A stretch of 64,000 bases of DNA, from assembly GCA_963922205.1 (NCBI GenBank), contig CAWUHX010000100.1, positions 1,042,884 through 1,106,883 on the forward strand. Reading direction: 5' to 3'. The notes under the pieces are model-generated. The model was not told the origin of the DNA and did no database searches. It saw only the letters and a list, made by a program, of their open reading frames with translations. The position numbers and the translations under genes are program-made. Source of the stretch: Romanomermis culicivorax. Lineage: Eukaryota > Nematoda > Enoplea > Mermithida > Mermithidae. Of this stretch, positions 46,151 through 56,950 are shown piece by piece. Numbering within the stretch: the stretch's first letter is position 1; every line of letters begins with the position of its first letter.

Positions 46151-48346
46151 CTACCCTAATGTAGCCTGAGGTAGGCAGGGTATGGGGTCCGTATGAGTTA
46201 TGTGTTGATACACATCACACCCCATAACGGAAGTTGTTGCCCCCATGTCCAATAACGCTAACCCCCTCCAGTTATCAATTTTTGCCTCTATTTCTAGAGG
46301 CCGCGTCTTATAATATTTCTGAAAGAAAATACTTTCCTTGGGCATTAGCTGGTCGAAAAATCCAGGAGTCCTGTCGGTTCCACTGAGGGTAGAAATGTTG
46401 TTTTCAAAAATATCCATTGTATCCTGAAAAATAGTGAAATTTTGTGAATTTTGGATTTTATTACCTCCAGTTTTTTCTGTCGTAGGTGTTGCATCATTGC
46501 TATAAAATGACATCGTTTCATTTTCTTTTCCATTGTTAGCAATCGACTCCTGCTTAGTAGATGTCAGTAACTTGGTTCTAGAGGTATTAATAGAAACGTT
46601 TTGTACAAAAGGAGCAGCAGTAGTTTGATTTTGAGAAGAGGTAGAGGGCGGAAAAGATACAAAATAATTTGGATTGTAATACTGTGGGGAAAACTGGTCT
46701 TGTGGCGTGGGATTCTCACCTACACTCCGGATATTTGTGGCCCTTTGCCGGTTACTGTAATATAGAGCTGGTTTCCAACTAGATGGCCTCCTGGGAGGTG
46801 TGGTATAACTACCATAACCACCACAAGCAGTAGGTTGGGACACAAAACAGTGTTGGTTTACATTTGGTGCAGTCGCGCGTGGTTGATACGAGTTATCAGG
46901 ATTATTGGGATAGTACACTGAGATATCCACTGTTGGGTTTTGCCCTGCGTACTCTTGTAACTTAACACACCGCTCAGTGGAGTGGCCAAAAATTCAGTAG
47001 TAGCTGCAATAGAGGCCCGCTCTGGCCATCCCTGGTGGTTGCGACGCTGCAGGAGGTGCAGGAGGAGGCTGCGGCGCAATGTTGGTTTTCTGGAGAAGAT
47101 CTATTAGCTGTCCCAAAAGTGCTTTGTTTGCCGAAATTGCCTCATTACTGGGTTGCGGCGGGGGTGCAGGGGTGTGCGGCGGGATTGGCGGTGCAGGAGC
47201 TGATGGTTGCTGACGCCACATAGTGTTATTACCATAACTACCGCACTGGGAACCCATACATTGATTACCCCTACCCCTATAGGATGGATTATTATTAGAG
47301 CTTCTAAAATTACTACCTCGAAAATGGCTGTAGGTTTGTGGCGGAGGTGTGGGATCCTGATTCGCAATGTGGCTTATTTGTTCCGGCGGTTTCGCCTCAT
47401 TTATTGCTAGTCGGTGATGTTTTTGCAGGCGTTGCTTGAATAACTCGTCCTGTATTTTCAATTCTTTTTTGAGGTTGTCACAAAGCATCACTAAATCCTG
47501 CAGGGAAAAAATTTGGCCCTTATGTTTGTCCATAGTGGTCTGGATTACTGGTGACAATTCGCTGTAAAATTGTGTAATGATTATTCGATCTCGTTCTTTC
47601 TCCATTTTGTCCTGAAAAAGAGTAGGTGCATACAAATATAAATGACTTACAAATTGCACACAGCTTTCGGAGTCTCCCTGAGAAATAGTAGACCAGTCTC
47701 AGTGAAGGTTGCTGAGAGTACTTGGAGAAGCTAAGAAACTCAAAATTATCTGTTTGGCGTCATCGTAGGAAGCGCAGTCTTCCATAAAATGATGTAGGTC
47801 AGGATCGGTGGTTCGTCTCAAAATTTCCAATTTGACATTTTCGGGCAAGGCCGAATTGTCTCTAAATTGCTGATCTAAAGTCTTAAAAAATTGTAACACT
47901 AACTTAGGTTTGATGCCCATTTGCAGAGTGAAATTAGCTACGCCTTGCTGGATTTGATTTGAAATCTGCAGCATCTCCTTTCGTGTCAATTGAAAAACGT
48001 CATTGCTGATGTCAACATCAGTGGGGTTATTGGCTGGCAAGGTGTGGGGTGGATTTGGTAATCCCTGGCCCCCTTGCTCAGCGGGCAACGGGCCCAAAAG
48101 ATGGGAAGAAGATGGCAAATTAGAGGTACTTACTGGAAAGTTACCTGTTTCTAAATTTGTGATTTTCTGTTGCTGGGTGATGATTTGGTTTTGCATTTGG
48201 GCTAAGATGACCATCATTTTCTCCATCTGCACGGCCATAAGGTCTAATTTGTCCTGTGCCGTGGGGGTGGCAATGGGGGGCAGCTGGGCCATCTGCACGG
48301 CGGTGTGGGGCGGTGGAATTACTAACTTTGATGGTGTTTTTGACAT
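46151..48346 (-). pseudogene. gag: Gypsy-2 gag with nucleocapsid knuckle and protease start
   Basis: One minus frame from a Met at 48346 ([13 protein letters not shown]) to 46151, broken by two in-frame TGA codons (47701-47699 and 46996-46994). It contains a Gln/Pro-rich N-terminus with a coiled-coil-like stretch ([18 protein letters not shown]), a helical capsid region ([16 protein letters not shown], then [16 protein letters not shown]), a Gly/Asn/Ser-rich linker and a CCHC knuckle. The second Cys of the knuckle has become Tyr next to one TGA (YCSYY, stop, IFGHSTERC). At the end comes the aspartic protease site as LLDMGATTSVM (canonical DTG/DSG, here DMG). A shift to the pol frame follows. 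Confidence 0.8.
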
Positions 48347-48560
48347 AGGTTTTAATCTGGCAAGAATACGACAATACTGGTCCTCGAAACGACCACGAGT
48401 GAACCATTTTGGCCCGATTTTTGATGAAAGGCGAAGCAAAACAAAAATAAGTATATGCAAAAATACAAACAAAATATGAATAGAAATACGGTGAATAGTA
48501 AACGAATGACATACAAATCAATAAATACACACAATAACCAACAAATAAACAACTTACCTT

Positions 48561-48570
48561 ACTTACCTGT
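48561..48570 (-). promoter_or_regulatory. Leader splice donor of Gypsy-2
   Basis: On the minus strand ACAG followed by GTAAGT lies about 35 bp downstream of the 5' LTR and upstream of gag; a second GTAAGT is 10 bp further. In retroviruses and env-bearing Gypsy elements a leader donor at this place makes the subgenomic mRNA for the third gene. The strong acceptor at 41602-41601 is the natural partner here. Inference from position and consensus match. Confidence 0.55.
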
Positions 48571-48585
48571 ACCTCACCCGATCCA

Positions 48586-48603
48586 GACTGGTACGGTCAC
48601 CAG
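48586..48603 (-). promoter_or_regulatory. Gypsy-2 primer-binding-site-like segment
   Basis: Directly inside the 5' LTR the minus strand reads CTGGTGACCGTACCAGTC. TGG at or one base after the LTR end is the expected complement of a tRNA CCA terminus. The tRNA species was not identified. Confidence 0.55.
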
Positions 48604-49026
48604 TGAAAAATAATGGTCAGTGAGGTGAGCGGGTGAGGGAGGGGGGAGGGGGAGTACCAGGTTGGACCTCACTTGGGTTCAGGGGTCAGTAAGTAGGGTG
48701 ACGAGGGGCGGAGGCAAAGGACAAAGAATAATAACAAAGAACAATCGATAAATAAACAAACAACTGAGGATACAGACCACCTAGAATGCCTAGAGTGGTC
48801 GATGATGATGAGTTCTTTTTCTATTTTTATTCAACACTGAAAAACAAACAACAAACTTAATACAAATCGCCTTTATGGTGGAACAACAGATTTATGCAAA
48901 AATATTTATACGAGTTTTATATACATGTTATTATATTTAGGAATGTGTATTTATTTATTAATTGTTCACTGTAACAAAATGAAAAATAAGTGGTAATACC
49001 AGTTTAACACAGTGTGGTATACTACA
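48604..49026 (-). repeat. Gypsy-2 5' LTR (423 bp)
   Basis: Direct copy of 36084-36506 with the same TGTAGTATACC start and TTATTTTTCA end on the minus strand, the same length and only scattered differences. The promoter is expected here. A TATA-like ATAAATATTTT occurs near the middle of the minus-strand LTR, but start sites cannot be fixed. Confidence 0.9.
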
Positions 49027-49030
49027 TGCT
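49027..49030 (+). other. Gypsy-2 target-site duplication, right copy
   Basis: TGCT, matching 36080-36083. The Polinton reading frame is continuous across the two flanks when one TGCT is ignored. Confidence 0.75.
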
Positions 49031-50345
49031 TCAGCAACAGAAATCGCTGGAAAAAGTGATGATGGTACAAAAATCGTCAGAGAAGAAGGTGATGATAGTA
49101 CAAAAATTGTTGAATAAGATGCTGATCCTATGGAAATCACTGGAGATACAGGCGATGCAACTGAAGATCAAAAGACAATTAGGGCTCAAATGACGTTTGT
49201 TAATGAGGTCCTCATTGACTACCTCAATGATCCAGACTACAATTCAGCATTGAATATGAGTTTGCGGGATGCCAAAACCAAACCTATTTGCAAATTATGT
49301 GTTCTGGGTTTAGATATTCCATGGTTTTTTGATGAGCAAGTAGTAAAAGGTGAAAAATTGTTTCTTTACAGGGTGTATTTTTGATTGTTATTGTGCAAAA
49401 GATGTAGGATTTAGTAAGGATCATCACTGTCCTGCTCATCATTCCATATATAATAATGCAATTATACCAGCAGTGGATTGTTTATATGAAAAGATGGGGG
49501 TTATCATTGACTGCTTTGAGTATGTTATAGGCGAGGTTTAAAGTTATTATTGTCTTCACGCCTTTAAGCAGATGATTGATATATTTCAATGTATTCTACT
49601 CACAAGTACTGATTGTAAGATTGTTAAGGATACTGTAGCTCCTGTTATTGATGAAGGTTATCATTATGATTTAGAGCGCATTTTGAATGATAATACATTA
49701 ACACTCAAAGAACAATACAAAATGTACTCGCAATTATTTTCACAATATTAAACTTTTGAACATGATGAAAATGCTCAACCCACTACTGTGATTTTGAAAC
49801 AAAAGGTTATTGATAATAATGAAAATGAAAATGGTGGTGCTGATTTGAAACAAAAAGAAAAAAAATGGTTGAATGATGAAAAGTTACTCAATGGTATTCC
49901 TAACCAATTTAAACATTCAGCATCAGTATTATTGGAACATGTGTGACGTAACCCTAGTATAAATGTTAATAAGCAAGGCCAAGTGTTAATTGATGGAAAA
50001 TTAATTTTAGGATCACATATTATTGATTTATTACATGATTTGTTGTGTAAACATTGAAAAATAACACAACCATTTGGAGTAGTCGAATTCCCTAATGCTT
50101 TGAAAAAACATAATGTACACTTAGACGCTATAGGAAATCCTTTATATAAAATGTTATTCACTGTACCTCAGAAACTCTCCTACCATACACCTCTATAAGA
50201 ATCAGATGATCAGGCAAGCGGTAGTCTCAAGCCATTGAGTAGGTCGCTTGTGAAAGGTATTGGCTTATTTTCAAGTGGTGAAGAAAATATCAAAGATGAT
50301 TCATTCTTGAGTAAAGGAGCCTCAACAGAAAAGAAAATATGGAGA
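49031..50345 (+). pseudogene. Conserved Polinton gene of unknown function, 3' part
   Basis: The frame continues from the segment left of Gypsy-2: an acidic stretch, one TAA, then from 49130 TFVNEVLIDYLNDPDYNSAL and CKLCVLGLDIPWFFDEQ. After frame changes, Cys/His-bearing CYCAKDVGFSKDHHCPAHH (49390-49450) and later SASVLLEHV, VLIDGKLILGSHIIDLLHDL and NALKKHNVHLDAIGNPL (49920-50150) follow. The last block resembles a segment conserved in Polinton proteins just upstream of the integrase or protease genes (INGxxIxGSNIxDLxxD type). At least five stops or shifts. Function not known. Confidence 0.55.
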
Positions 50346-50429
50346 AACATTAGATCACTGCAAAGGTTTACTCCTTTGTACTAGAAGGATGAATACCATA
50401 CTTTCCAAATTATACACAAATTTACACGG

Positions 50430-51509
50430 AAATCCTCTTTTCTAGTATTGAAAAATTATATGTTGAGGCTAGAAAACACTATAAAACAATTACACATAAA
50501 AATGTTAAAGATTGGCTCTCCAAACAAGATAGTTACACCCTACATAAAAAAGTCAACAAAAAGTTTTCATGTAACAGTATTCATGTTACAGCTATGGATC
50601 AACAATGGGAAATTGATTTGGACGACATGTCTTCTTTGGCAGATTTTAACGATGGATATAAATTTATGTTTATGTGTATGTGTTGATGCTATGTGTTGAG
50701 TAAATAGGCATGGGTTGAACGATTGAAATCAAAACATGCAAAGAATGCATGTGATGCTTTTCAAAATATTTTAAAAGGAGGTCGAATCCCTTGGAGAGTG
50801 GGCAGTGATAAAGGAAAAGAATTTGTCAACAAAGATTTCCAGAAATTATTAAAAACTAATGATATACATTTTTTTAACTTCCCAGAATGAAAACATTAAA
50901 TGTTCAATAGTGGAACAGTTTAATAGAACCTTAAAAACTAAATTATTTAAATATTTTACAGAGTTTACCACTTATAAATGGATTGATATTTTACCCACAG
51001 TTGTTTCGAACCATAATCATTCTATTCATAGATCAATTAATGAAAAACCTGTTAATGTGAACTATTCTAATGAAAAAAATATATGGCAAAGACTTTACTC
51101 CGAAACCTTATATACTATAAAATCTAAGATTGTTATAGGGGATTACATACAAATTAGTAAGCATAGAGGCCTGTTCGACAAAGGTTATTTATCTCAATGG
51201 AGTGAAGAAGTTTTTAGAGTAAAACATATTGTGAAGACTAGAAACCATATACATTATAGAATTCAAGATTTGGAAAGCGAGGATATAGAAGGATGTTTTT
51301 ATGAAAAAGAGCTACAGAAAATTTATCTTAACCCTAATATCAAAGAATACAAAATTGAAAAGATTTTGAAAACTGAGCACTTACCAGATGGTCAGAATAG
51401 AGTACTTGTGAAGTGGTGGAGTTATCCTGAAAAATTCAACAGTTGGATTTTAGAAAAGGATATAAAAAAAGATGAAGATGATGACAACAATTATGATGAA
51501 CAACTTTGA
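50430..51509 (+). pseudogene. Polinton integrase with C-terminal chromodomain
   Basis: The retroviral-type DDE integrase inserts the element DNA. In the plus frames: a helical N-terminal segment (KLYVEARKHYKTITHKNVKD), first catalytic Asp in QQWEIDLDDM (about 50610), second in VGSDKGKEFVN (50810), Glu in SIVEQFNRTLK (50910), then HNHSIHRSINEKPVNVNY. The C-terminus (51340-51470) is a chromodomain, EYKIEKILKTEHLPDG then VLVKWWSYPEKFNSWI. All three catalytic residues are visible, but frame breaks lie near 50660-50710 and 50870. The last 650 bp (50859-51509) is one open frame. It overlaps the protease gene start slightly. Confidence 0.85.
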
Positions 51510-51849
51510 GCTGGTATATTATGTTCAACAAGATCCAATTTTATCAAGGATTTCTCTAGGAGTTTTTGCTTGCCTTACATTACTAGAGATAGTTGAAAGA
51601 CCTGTGGCTTTAATTGCAAACACTGATACATTTTTTCAAAAAAGAAGTCATTGGATAGGTATGTATTTTGATAATGATAACTTTGTATATTATTTTGATT
51701 CATATGATTTACCACCAGTTATTCTTGCTTTTATAAACTATATTAACAAAAATGCTACAGTAAGACACACAAATAAGAAACACCTACAAAATTTTTATAG
51801 CAGAGTTTGCAGTATATATACTTTGTATGTTTTGTATTATAAAGTGTGA
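51496..51849 (+). CDS. Polinton adenain-like cysteine protease
   Basis: The protease processes capsid proteins in adenovirus-like systems and belongs to the adenain/Ulp1 fold. The ATG chosen at 51496 (MNNFELVYYVQQDP) keeps the family start and overlaps the integrase end. Catalytic candidates are His in SHWIGMYFD (about residue 57), the acidic position in YYFDSYDLPPV, and Cys in FYSRVCSIYTLYVLY (about residue 107; the usual next residue Gly is Ser here). About 117 residues, uninterrupted, close to the family's usual length. The integrity is notable because every neighbour is broken. A typical Asp in the ACDTL-like position is Leu here (VFACLTLL). Confidence 0.7.
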   Translation: MNNFELVYYVQQDPILSRISLGVFACLTLLEIVERPVALIANTDTFFQKRSHWIGMYFDNDNFVYYFDSYDLPPVILAFINYINKNATVRHTNKKHLQNFYSRVCSIYTLYVLYYKV

Positions 51850-52427
51850 CATGTTTAAAAGTTTTAGCAATAAAAATTTTGCTTACAATGGTAAACTAGT
51901 TTGTAAGTTTTTTCATTGTAAATTTTCTACAAAACGTCGATTTTGAAATAAATTATTTACTCATTTGTAAAAGTTAACTCTGCCTTCTTTATGTATTTTT
52001 GTATAATTTTATTACTTTACTAGCTCCACCTCCTTTATGTATTTTTGTATAATTTTATTGGTGACTTTACTAGCTCTGCCTTTTTACAGAATTTATAATT
52101 AATTATCTAATTGTTAAATAAAGATTTTTTATTTTAAAATGGATAGTATTTAATGCACTCCTTAAGAATCATCTGGGGTCAGTGTTTGGAATTTTTTTGG
52201 AAAACATTTACCTCAAAACAAAATGGTGTACTTTAGTCAGGTCATACTAATATATATTGTAGTCATTACAGCTATTATAAATTTATCTCTCTACAATAAT
52301 AATACACAGTTTTGAGTTGACTTATTGTCCACTTGTATAGGGTATTTATTACCTAGCCCCATACCAGGACTATTACTGTTACCTAACTCATTGAAGACAA
52401 TACCTACCACAGCTAACATTATGAATA
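51850..52427. other. Polinton intergenic region with small duplication
   Basis: TTTATGTATTTTTGTATAAT occurs twice (51989 and 52033), each followed by TTTATT and ACTTTACTAGCTC. No frame of note. Likely spacer or 3' UTR. Confidence 0.5.
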
Positions 52428-53346
52428 ATGACAACCTTTGATGATCAATTTTATATCACTTTACCTAGTAATAGTGAACAGGGAAACATACCCTCAGATT
52501 TTTCAGCCCATCTACCCTACCATCTAAAGGTAGATGGTAATTGGGAGGTAGGGTTAAGTGAAATAATATATCCCTATAGTTGGGCTACAATTTCCAATCA
52601 AAGTGGAGATAATGTAATAATGTTAATTACAGATGGTGTTTGTAATGAAGTTGAACCTATTAAAGAAATAAAATTATAGTTTTTGAGAAACATTACTTTA
52701 CAGCATCTGAATTAATTGACAGGCTGAATGCAAAAATTGGAGCAGGGATTGCAGGAACTGACATTGAAATCATATTTTCATATGATTAACATCATGGAGG
52801 TTTGGTTAATTTGAAAATAAAAAATGGTACAAGTTTGTGTAAAATCGATATATGCAACTATTTAATGGTCTAGGCTTTAGCACTACCAATACTGCTCCTG
52901 ATGCAACTGCTGATGATTCTTTAAATAGAGGTGTGAATATTAACCTATATACTGTTGGAGAAAAACCACAAAAATCTAATACACATATTCCACCATCCAA
53001 ATCTTTTTTTCTTGCCAATCCAGGAAATAAACATTTATATATGTTAAGAATTCAACCACCAAATTTGAAGGATTCACAGAGTTTTTATGTTTATTGTAAT
53101 ATTATTCAAAATATAATTGTTGGACATACTTTAGCACAACTTTTATGTATAGTAAATGTGCAGGGAAAATACAAAGATATTGTGAGTTCATTATATGAAA
53201 CATTTCACTATATACCCATTCAGTTAAAAGAAATTACGGAACTTGAAATTAATATAAAAAACAGTATGAACAAATTTATACCCTTCCAATTTGGGAATGT
53301 TATAGTTAAATTACATTTCCAGCCATGTACTCCTTTATTCCTATAA
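52428..53346 (+). pseudogene. Polinton structural-type protein, probable capsid-associated
   Basis: The ATG at 52428 gives TTFDDQFYITLPSNSEQGN and NWEVGLSEIIYPYSWATI. After frame changes near 52680-52850 it continues KSFFLANPGNKHLYML, FYVYCNIIQNIIVGHTLAQL, IVNVQGKYKDIV and FQFGNVIVKLHF. This protein recurs in Polintons next to the capsid genes. I place it as a virion-type protein and possibly the minor capsid or a related product, without certainty. Two or more frameshifts and an in-frame stop make it non-functional. Confidence 0.55.
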
Positions 53347-53559
53347 TAATAATGGTATAAAATTTTCGCTAGCATTTATTCATTCATTTGCATTTGGACA
53401 TGTTGTTGTCAGGTTGAATTTTTGCAAACACGCTTAATTAGTTTATTTATTTATTTACCTGTTCATTTTGATGTATGAGGCAAAATATGCATACAGTGGT
53501 TGTTCCCAAAACTGTTGATTACTGTCTCAAAATTTATCAACATAGCATCTAAGATAATC
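53347..53559 (+). other. Polinton spacer
   Basis: Short AT-rich spacer between two structural-type genes. A TTCATTCATT word occurs near 53378, the same unit as the large microsatellite at 55.4 kb. Confidence 0.4.
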
Positions 53560-53963
53560 AGTTCCAACTAGGTGGGGCCTTAGAAGGCTTCAGAGCAGCA
53601 TACCCATTTTATTTTAGACATCAGGGAGCAGGAGTGGGAAATTTTCTCAAGAGTTTGTGGCATCTAGCTATTCCTTTGTTAAAGTCTGCAGAAAAGCATG
53701 CACTTGCTGCAGGTCCCAAAATTGCAAGTGATGCAAATCCAAAATTGCAAGGTCATTCTTTTAAAGAAAGTGTTGCTGAGCATGGACAAAACACAGTAGG
53801 CAACTTATTACACGAGACAGGTGACTGCATTCAGAAAGCAAAATATCTAGGGAAGCGTAAACATATAAATTCTAGGGTACATTTAAAGAGCAATAAAAAG
53901 TTGAATAATGGTCATCATCATCATCAGCATCAAAAACAACATAATTGTAAACATCTAAAATGA
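53560..53963 (+). pseudogene. Polinton small basic protein, pVI-like position
   Basis: A frame from about 53560 reads FQLGGALEG, a change of phase, then GVGNFLKSLWHLAIPLLKSA, followed by a helical Lys/Ala-rich stretch and a His-rich, basic C-terminus (HHHHQHQKQH). Polintons carry a small protein with a GxGxFLxxLxxxxxPLLK motif just before the capsid gene, compared in the literature with adenovirus pVI. The resemblance here is in motif and position only. The start codon is not clear. Confidence 0.5.
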
Positions 53964-54025
53964 CATTCCTCATTCTTGAAAAAGATTTCACATAGAGAAG
54001 TCAGTTTCAATGATATCTATTTGAA

Positions 54026-55390
54026 ATGAGTAAATTTATTGATGCAGCATTGTCTCCTAGTAGTAAAAGTGAACTAAATTTATTTACGGTACCTCCAACA
54101 CAAGTTGCTATTCATAGAAGTTTTTGGTTGGAAATTCAGCTCCAAGATCCTTGTACTAATGAAGGACCCTACCAATTTGTTATTTCACCTGATTCATATA
54201 TGCTGGATTTGTCAAAAAATTTTATATATTTAACTATTCAAATTAGGAAAGCTATTGGTGCTGCTTGCACTTTAACATTGGATGTGAACAACAATCTCAA
54301 TGGTAACAAAAACATTTTTTGAATAGATCAAAATGGCAAAACATTTTTTGAATAGATCAAAATTTATTCAAATAGAAAATTAATATCTGATAGGTAAGTT
54401 TTCTAATTAAATGTATGTTCACATGTTTTTTAAATTTTAACATTTTAAAATTTTAGTGGGGTTAAATCCACTTACAGATTTTATATGGAAACGGAATTGA
54501 ACTATGGTCGTGACGCTAAATTGTAACACGTTACAGCTGCAGGTTATACTTTTGAAAATGACAATGTTCTTGATACAAAGAAGAACAAAGGTGCTTTGGA
54601 AAGAGCACAAATGTACAGAAACCATACAATTGTTGAATTAATGGCCCCCATACATGCAGATCTATTTATGCAAGAAAGCTTTCTATTGAATCAATGTGCC
54701 TTGAAAATTGATTTGAATAGACATAGAGATGATTTTTGTTTGCATAAATTTATATTTACTGACAATGAAGCTTATAAGATCGAAGTTAAAAGCATGTCTT
54801 TATTTATTAAAAAAGTTGAAGTTGTGGATAATATTAATCTAGCTAATGAATCTATGTTACAAAGCACTGCTGCAAAATACCCTCTTCGACACTGTCATGT
54901 TACAAGTCTATAAATAACAGCTAGTTTCCACTCGGCTCCTCTAAACTTGTTGTTCACAGGTCCCTTATCTTGTCGTCTCGCTGTGGTGATTGTTGATAGT
55001 GCCGCTGCTAGGGGTGATTATCATCAAAGCCCCTCCAATTTCAAACATTTTTGATTAAATGAGATTAAATTAACTAGCAGTACTACAACACTACCTACTA
55101 CTCCTTACACAACAAATTTTAAAGAAAAAAAAATTTGTGTACTTTTATACAATTATTTGAAGGTGCAGGGATTGGTACAGATAACAAGGGTAACAGAATT
55201 ACTCAAAATTCTTTTACAACACAAAATGCACTTTTTGTTTTTGATTTGACTCCTTACAGTATGAATGGTAATTTTTGGGAACTTGTACGTGAAGGGACCA
55301 ACAGTTTACAGATGAATTTTGGCGAGGATATACCTGATGGAGGTATTGAAGCACTTATATACACAGAATTTGACTTTCTCGTAATGATTA
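54026..55390 (+). pseudogene. Polinton major capsid protein
   Basis: The ATG at 54026 opens MSKFIDAALSPSSKSELNLF. VPPTQVAIHRSFWLEIQL (54080s) and ISPDSYMLDLSKNFIYLTIQI match the N-terminal jelly roll of the Polinton capsid protein. The frame breaks near 54320 and resumes past 54470 with ALERAQMYRNHTIVELMAPIH, DLFMQESFLLNQCALKIDL and ESMLQSTAAKYPLRHCHV to 54913. A C-terminal block follows at 55135-55385 (QNALFVFDLTPYSMNGNF and GGIEALIYTEFDFLVMI). Just before the expected end the coding sequence runs into the TTCA microsatellite at 55391, so the last residues are replaced. At least two frameshifts and a stop. A duplicated AAACATTTTTTGAATAGATC at 54305-54360 marks a local repeat. Confidence 0.75.
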
Positions 55391-56950
55391 CATTCATTCA
55401 TTCATTCATTCATTCATTCATTCATTCATTCATTCATTCATTCATTCATTCATTCATTCATTCATTCATTCATTCATTCATTCATTCATTCATTCATTCA
55501 TTCATTCATTCATTCATTCATTCATTCATTCATTCATTCATTCATTCATTCATTCATTCATTCATTCATTCATTCATTCATTCATTCATTCATTCATTCA
55601 TTCATTCATTCATTCATTCATTCATTCATTCATTCATTCATTCATTCATTCATTCATTCATTCATTCATTCATTCATTCATTCATTCATTCATTCATTCA
55701 TTCATTCATTCATTCATTCATTCATTCATTCATTCATTCATTCATTCATTCATTCATTCATTCATTCATTCATTCATTCATTCATTCATTCATTCATTCA
55801 TTCATTCATTCATTCATTCATTCATTCATTCATTCATTCATTCATTCATTCATTCATTCATTCATTCATTCATTCATTCATTCATTCATTCATTCATTCA
55901 TTCATTCATTCATTCATTCATTCATTCATTCATTCATTCATTCATTCATTCATTCATTCATTCATTCATTCATTCATTCATTCATTCATTCATTCATTCA
56001 TTCATTCATTCATTCATTCATTCATTCATTCATTCATTCATTCATTCATTCATTCATTCATTCATTCATTCATTCATTCATTCATTCATTCATTCATTCA
56101 TTCATTCATTCATTCATTCATTCATTCATTCATTCATTCATTCATTCATTCATTCATTCATTCATTCATTCATTCATTCATTCATTCATTCATTCATTCA
56201 TTCATTCATTCATTCATTCATTCATTCATTCATTCATTCATTCATTCATTCATTCATTCATTCATTCATTCATTCATTCATTCATTCATTCATTCATTCA
56301 TTCATTCATTCATTCATTCATTCATTCATTCATTCATTCATTCATTCATTCATTCATTCATTCATTCATTCATTCATTCATTCATTCATTCATTCATTCA
56401 TTCATTCATTCATTCATTCATTCATTCATTCATTCATTCATTCATTCATTCATTCATTCATTCATTCATTCATTCATTCATTCATTCATTCATTCATTCA
56501 TTCATTCATTCATTCATTCATTCATTCATTCATTCATTCATTCATTCATTCATTCATTCATTCATTCATTCATTCATTCATTCATTCATTCATTCATTCA
56601 TTCATTCATTCATTCATTCATTCATTCATTCATTCATTCATTCATTCATTCATTCATTCATTCATTCATTCATTCATTCATTCATTCATTCATTCATTCA
56701 TTCATTCATTCATTCATTCATTCATTCATTCATTCATTCATTCATTCATTCATTCATTCATTCATTCATTCATTCATTCATTCATTCATTCATTCATTCA
56801 TTCATTCATTCATTCATTCATTCATTCATTCATTCATTCATTCATTCATTCATTCATTCATTCATTCATTCATTCATTCATTCATTCATTCATTCATTCA
56901 TTCATTCATTCATTCATTCATTCATTCATTCATTCATTCATTCATTCATT
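55391..56950 (+). repeat. Perfect TTCA microsatellite, 390 copies
   Basis: From CATTCATTCATT at 55391 to 56950, 1560 bp repeat as TTCA without a visible interruption. TTCA contains no stop codon on this strand in any frame, so it yields an artificial frame of repeating His-Ser-Phe-Ile. The array starts inside the capsid C-terminal codons. Such purity over this length implies recent expansion, or an assembly estimate of a variable array. Confidence 0.98.

Larger units (their letters stand above)
36084..49026 (-). mobile_element. Gypsy-2: 12.9-kb LTR retrotransposon with accessory exonuclease gene
   Basis: Two 423-bp LTRs in direct orientation, a TGCT duplication, a primer-binding-site-like segment and a polypurine tract define the element precisely. 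On the minus strand the order is LTR, leader with splice donor, gag, protease, RT, RNase H, integrase, a third coding region of about 3.8 kb starting with a DEDD exonuclease, and LTR. It is inserted in a Polinton gene. Stops and one gag-pol frameshift are present, but long frames (641 codons for RT to integrase) remain, so it is much younger than Gypsy-1. It is about twice the size of a minimal Gypsy element because of the extra coding region. Confidence 0.9.
29975..55390. mobile_element. Degenerate Polinton/Maverick, interrupted by Gypsy-2
   Basis: The segment contains protein-primed family-B DNA polymerase (minus strand), an unknown gene, a conserved Polinton gene, a retroviral-type integrase with chromodomain, an adenain-like cysteine protease, two further structural-type genes and a double-jelly-roll-type major capsid protein (plus strand). 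This gene set defines Polintons, virus-like self-synthesising transposons. The packaging ATPase and the terminal inverted repeats were not found. All genes carry stops or frameshifts. About 12.9 kb of the interval is the inserted Gypsy-2. The ends given are gene ends, not element ends. Confidence 0.8.

Noticed and set aside
48003..48479. 158-codon plus-strand frame
   Set aside because: Antisense shadow of Gypsy-2 gag.
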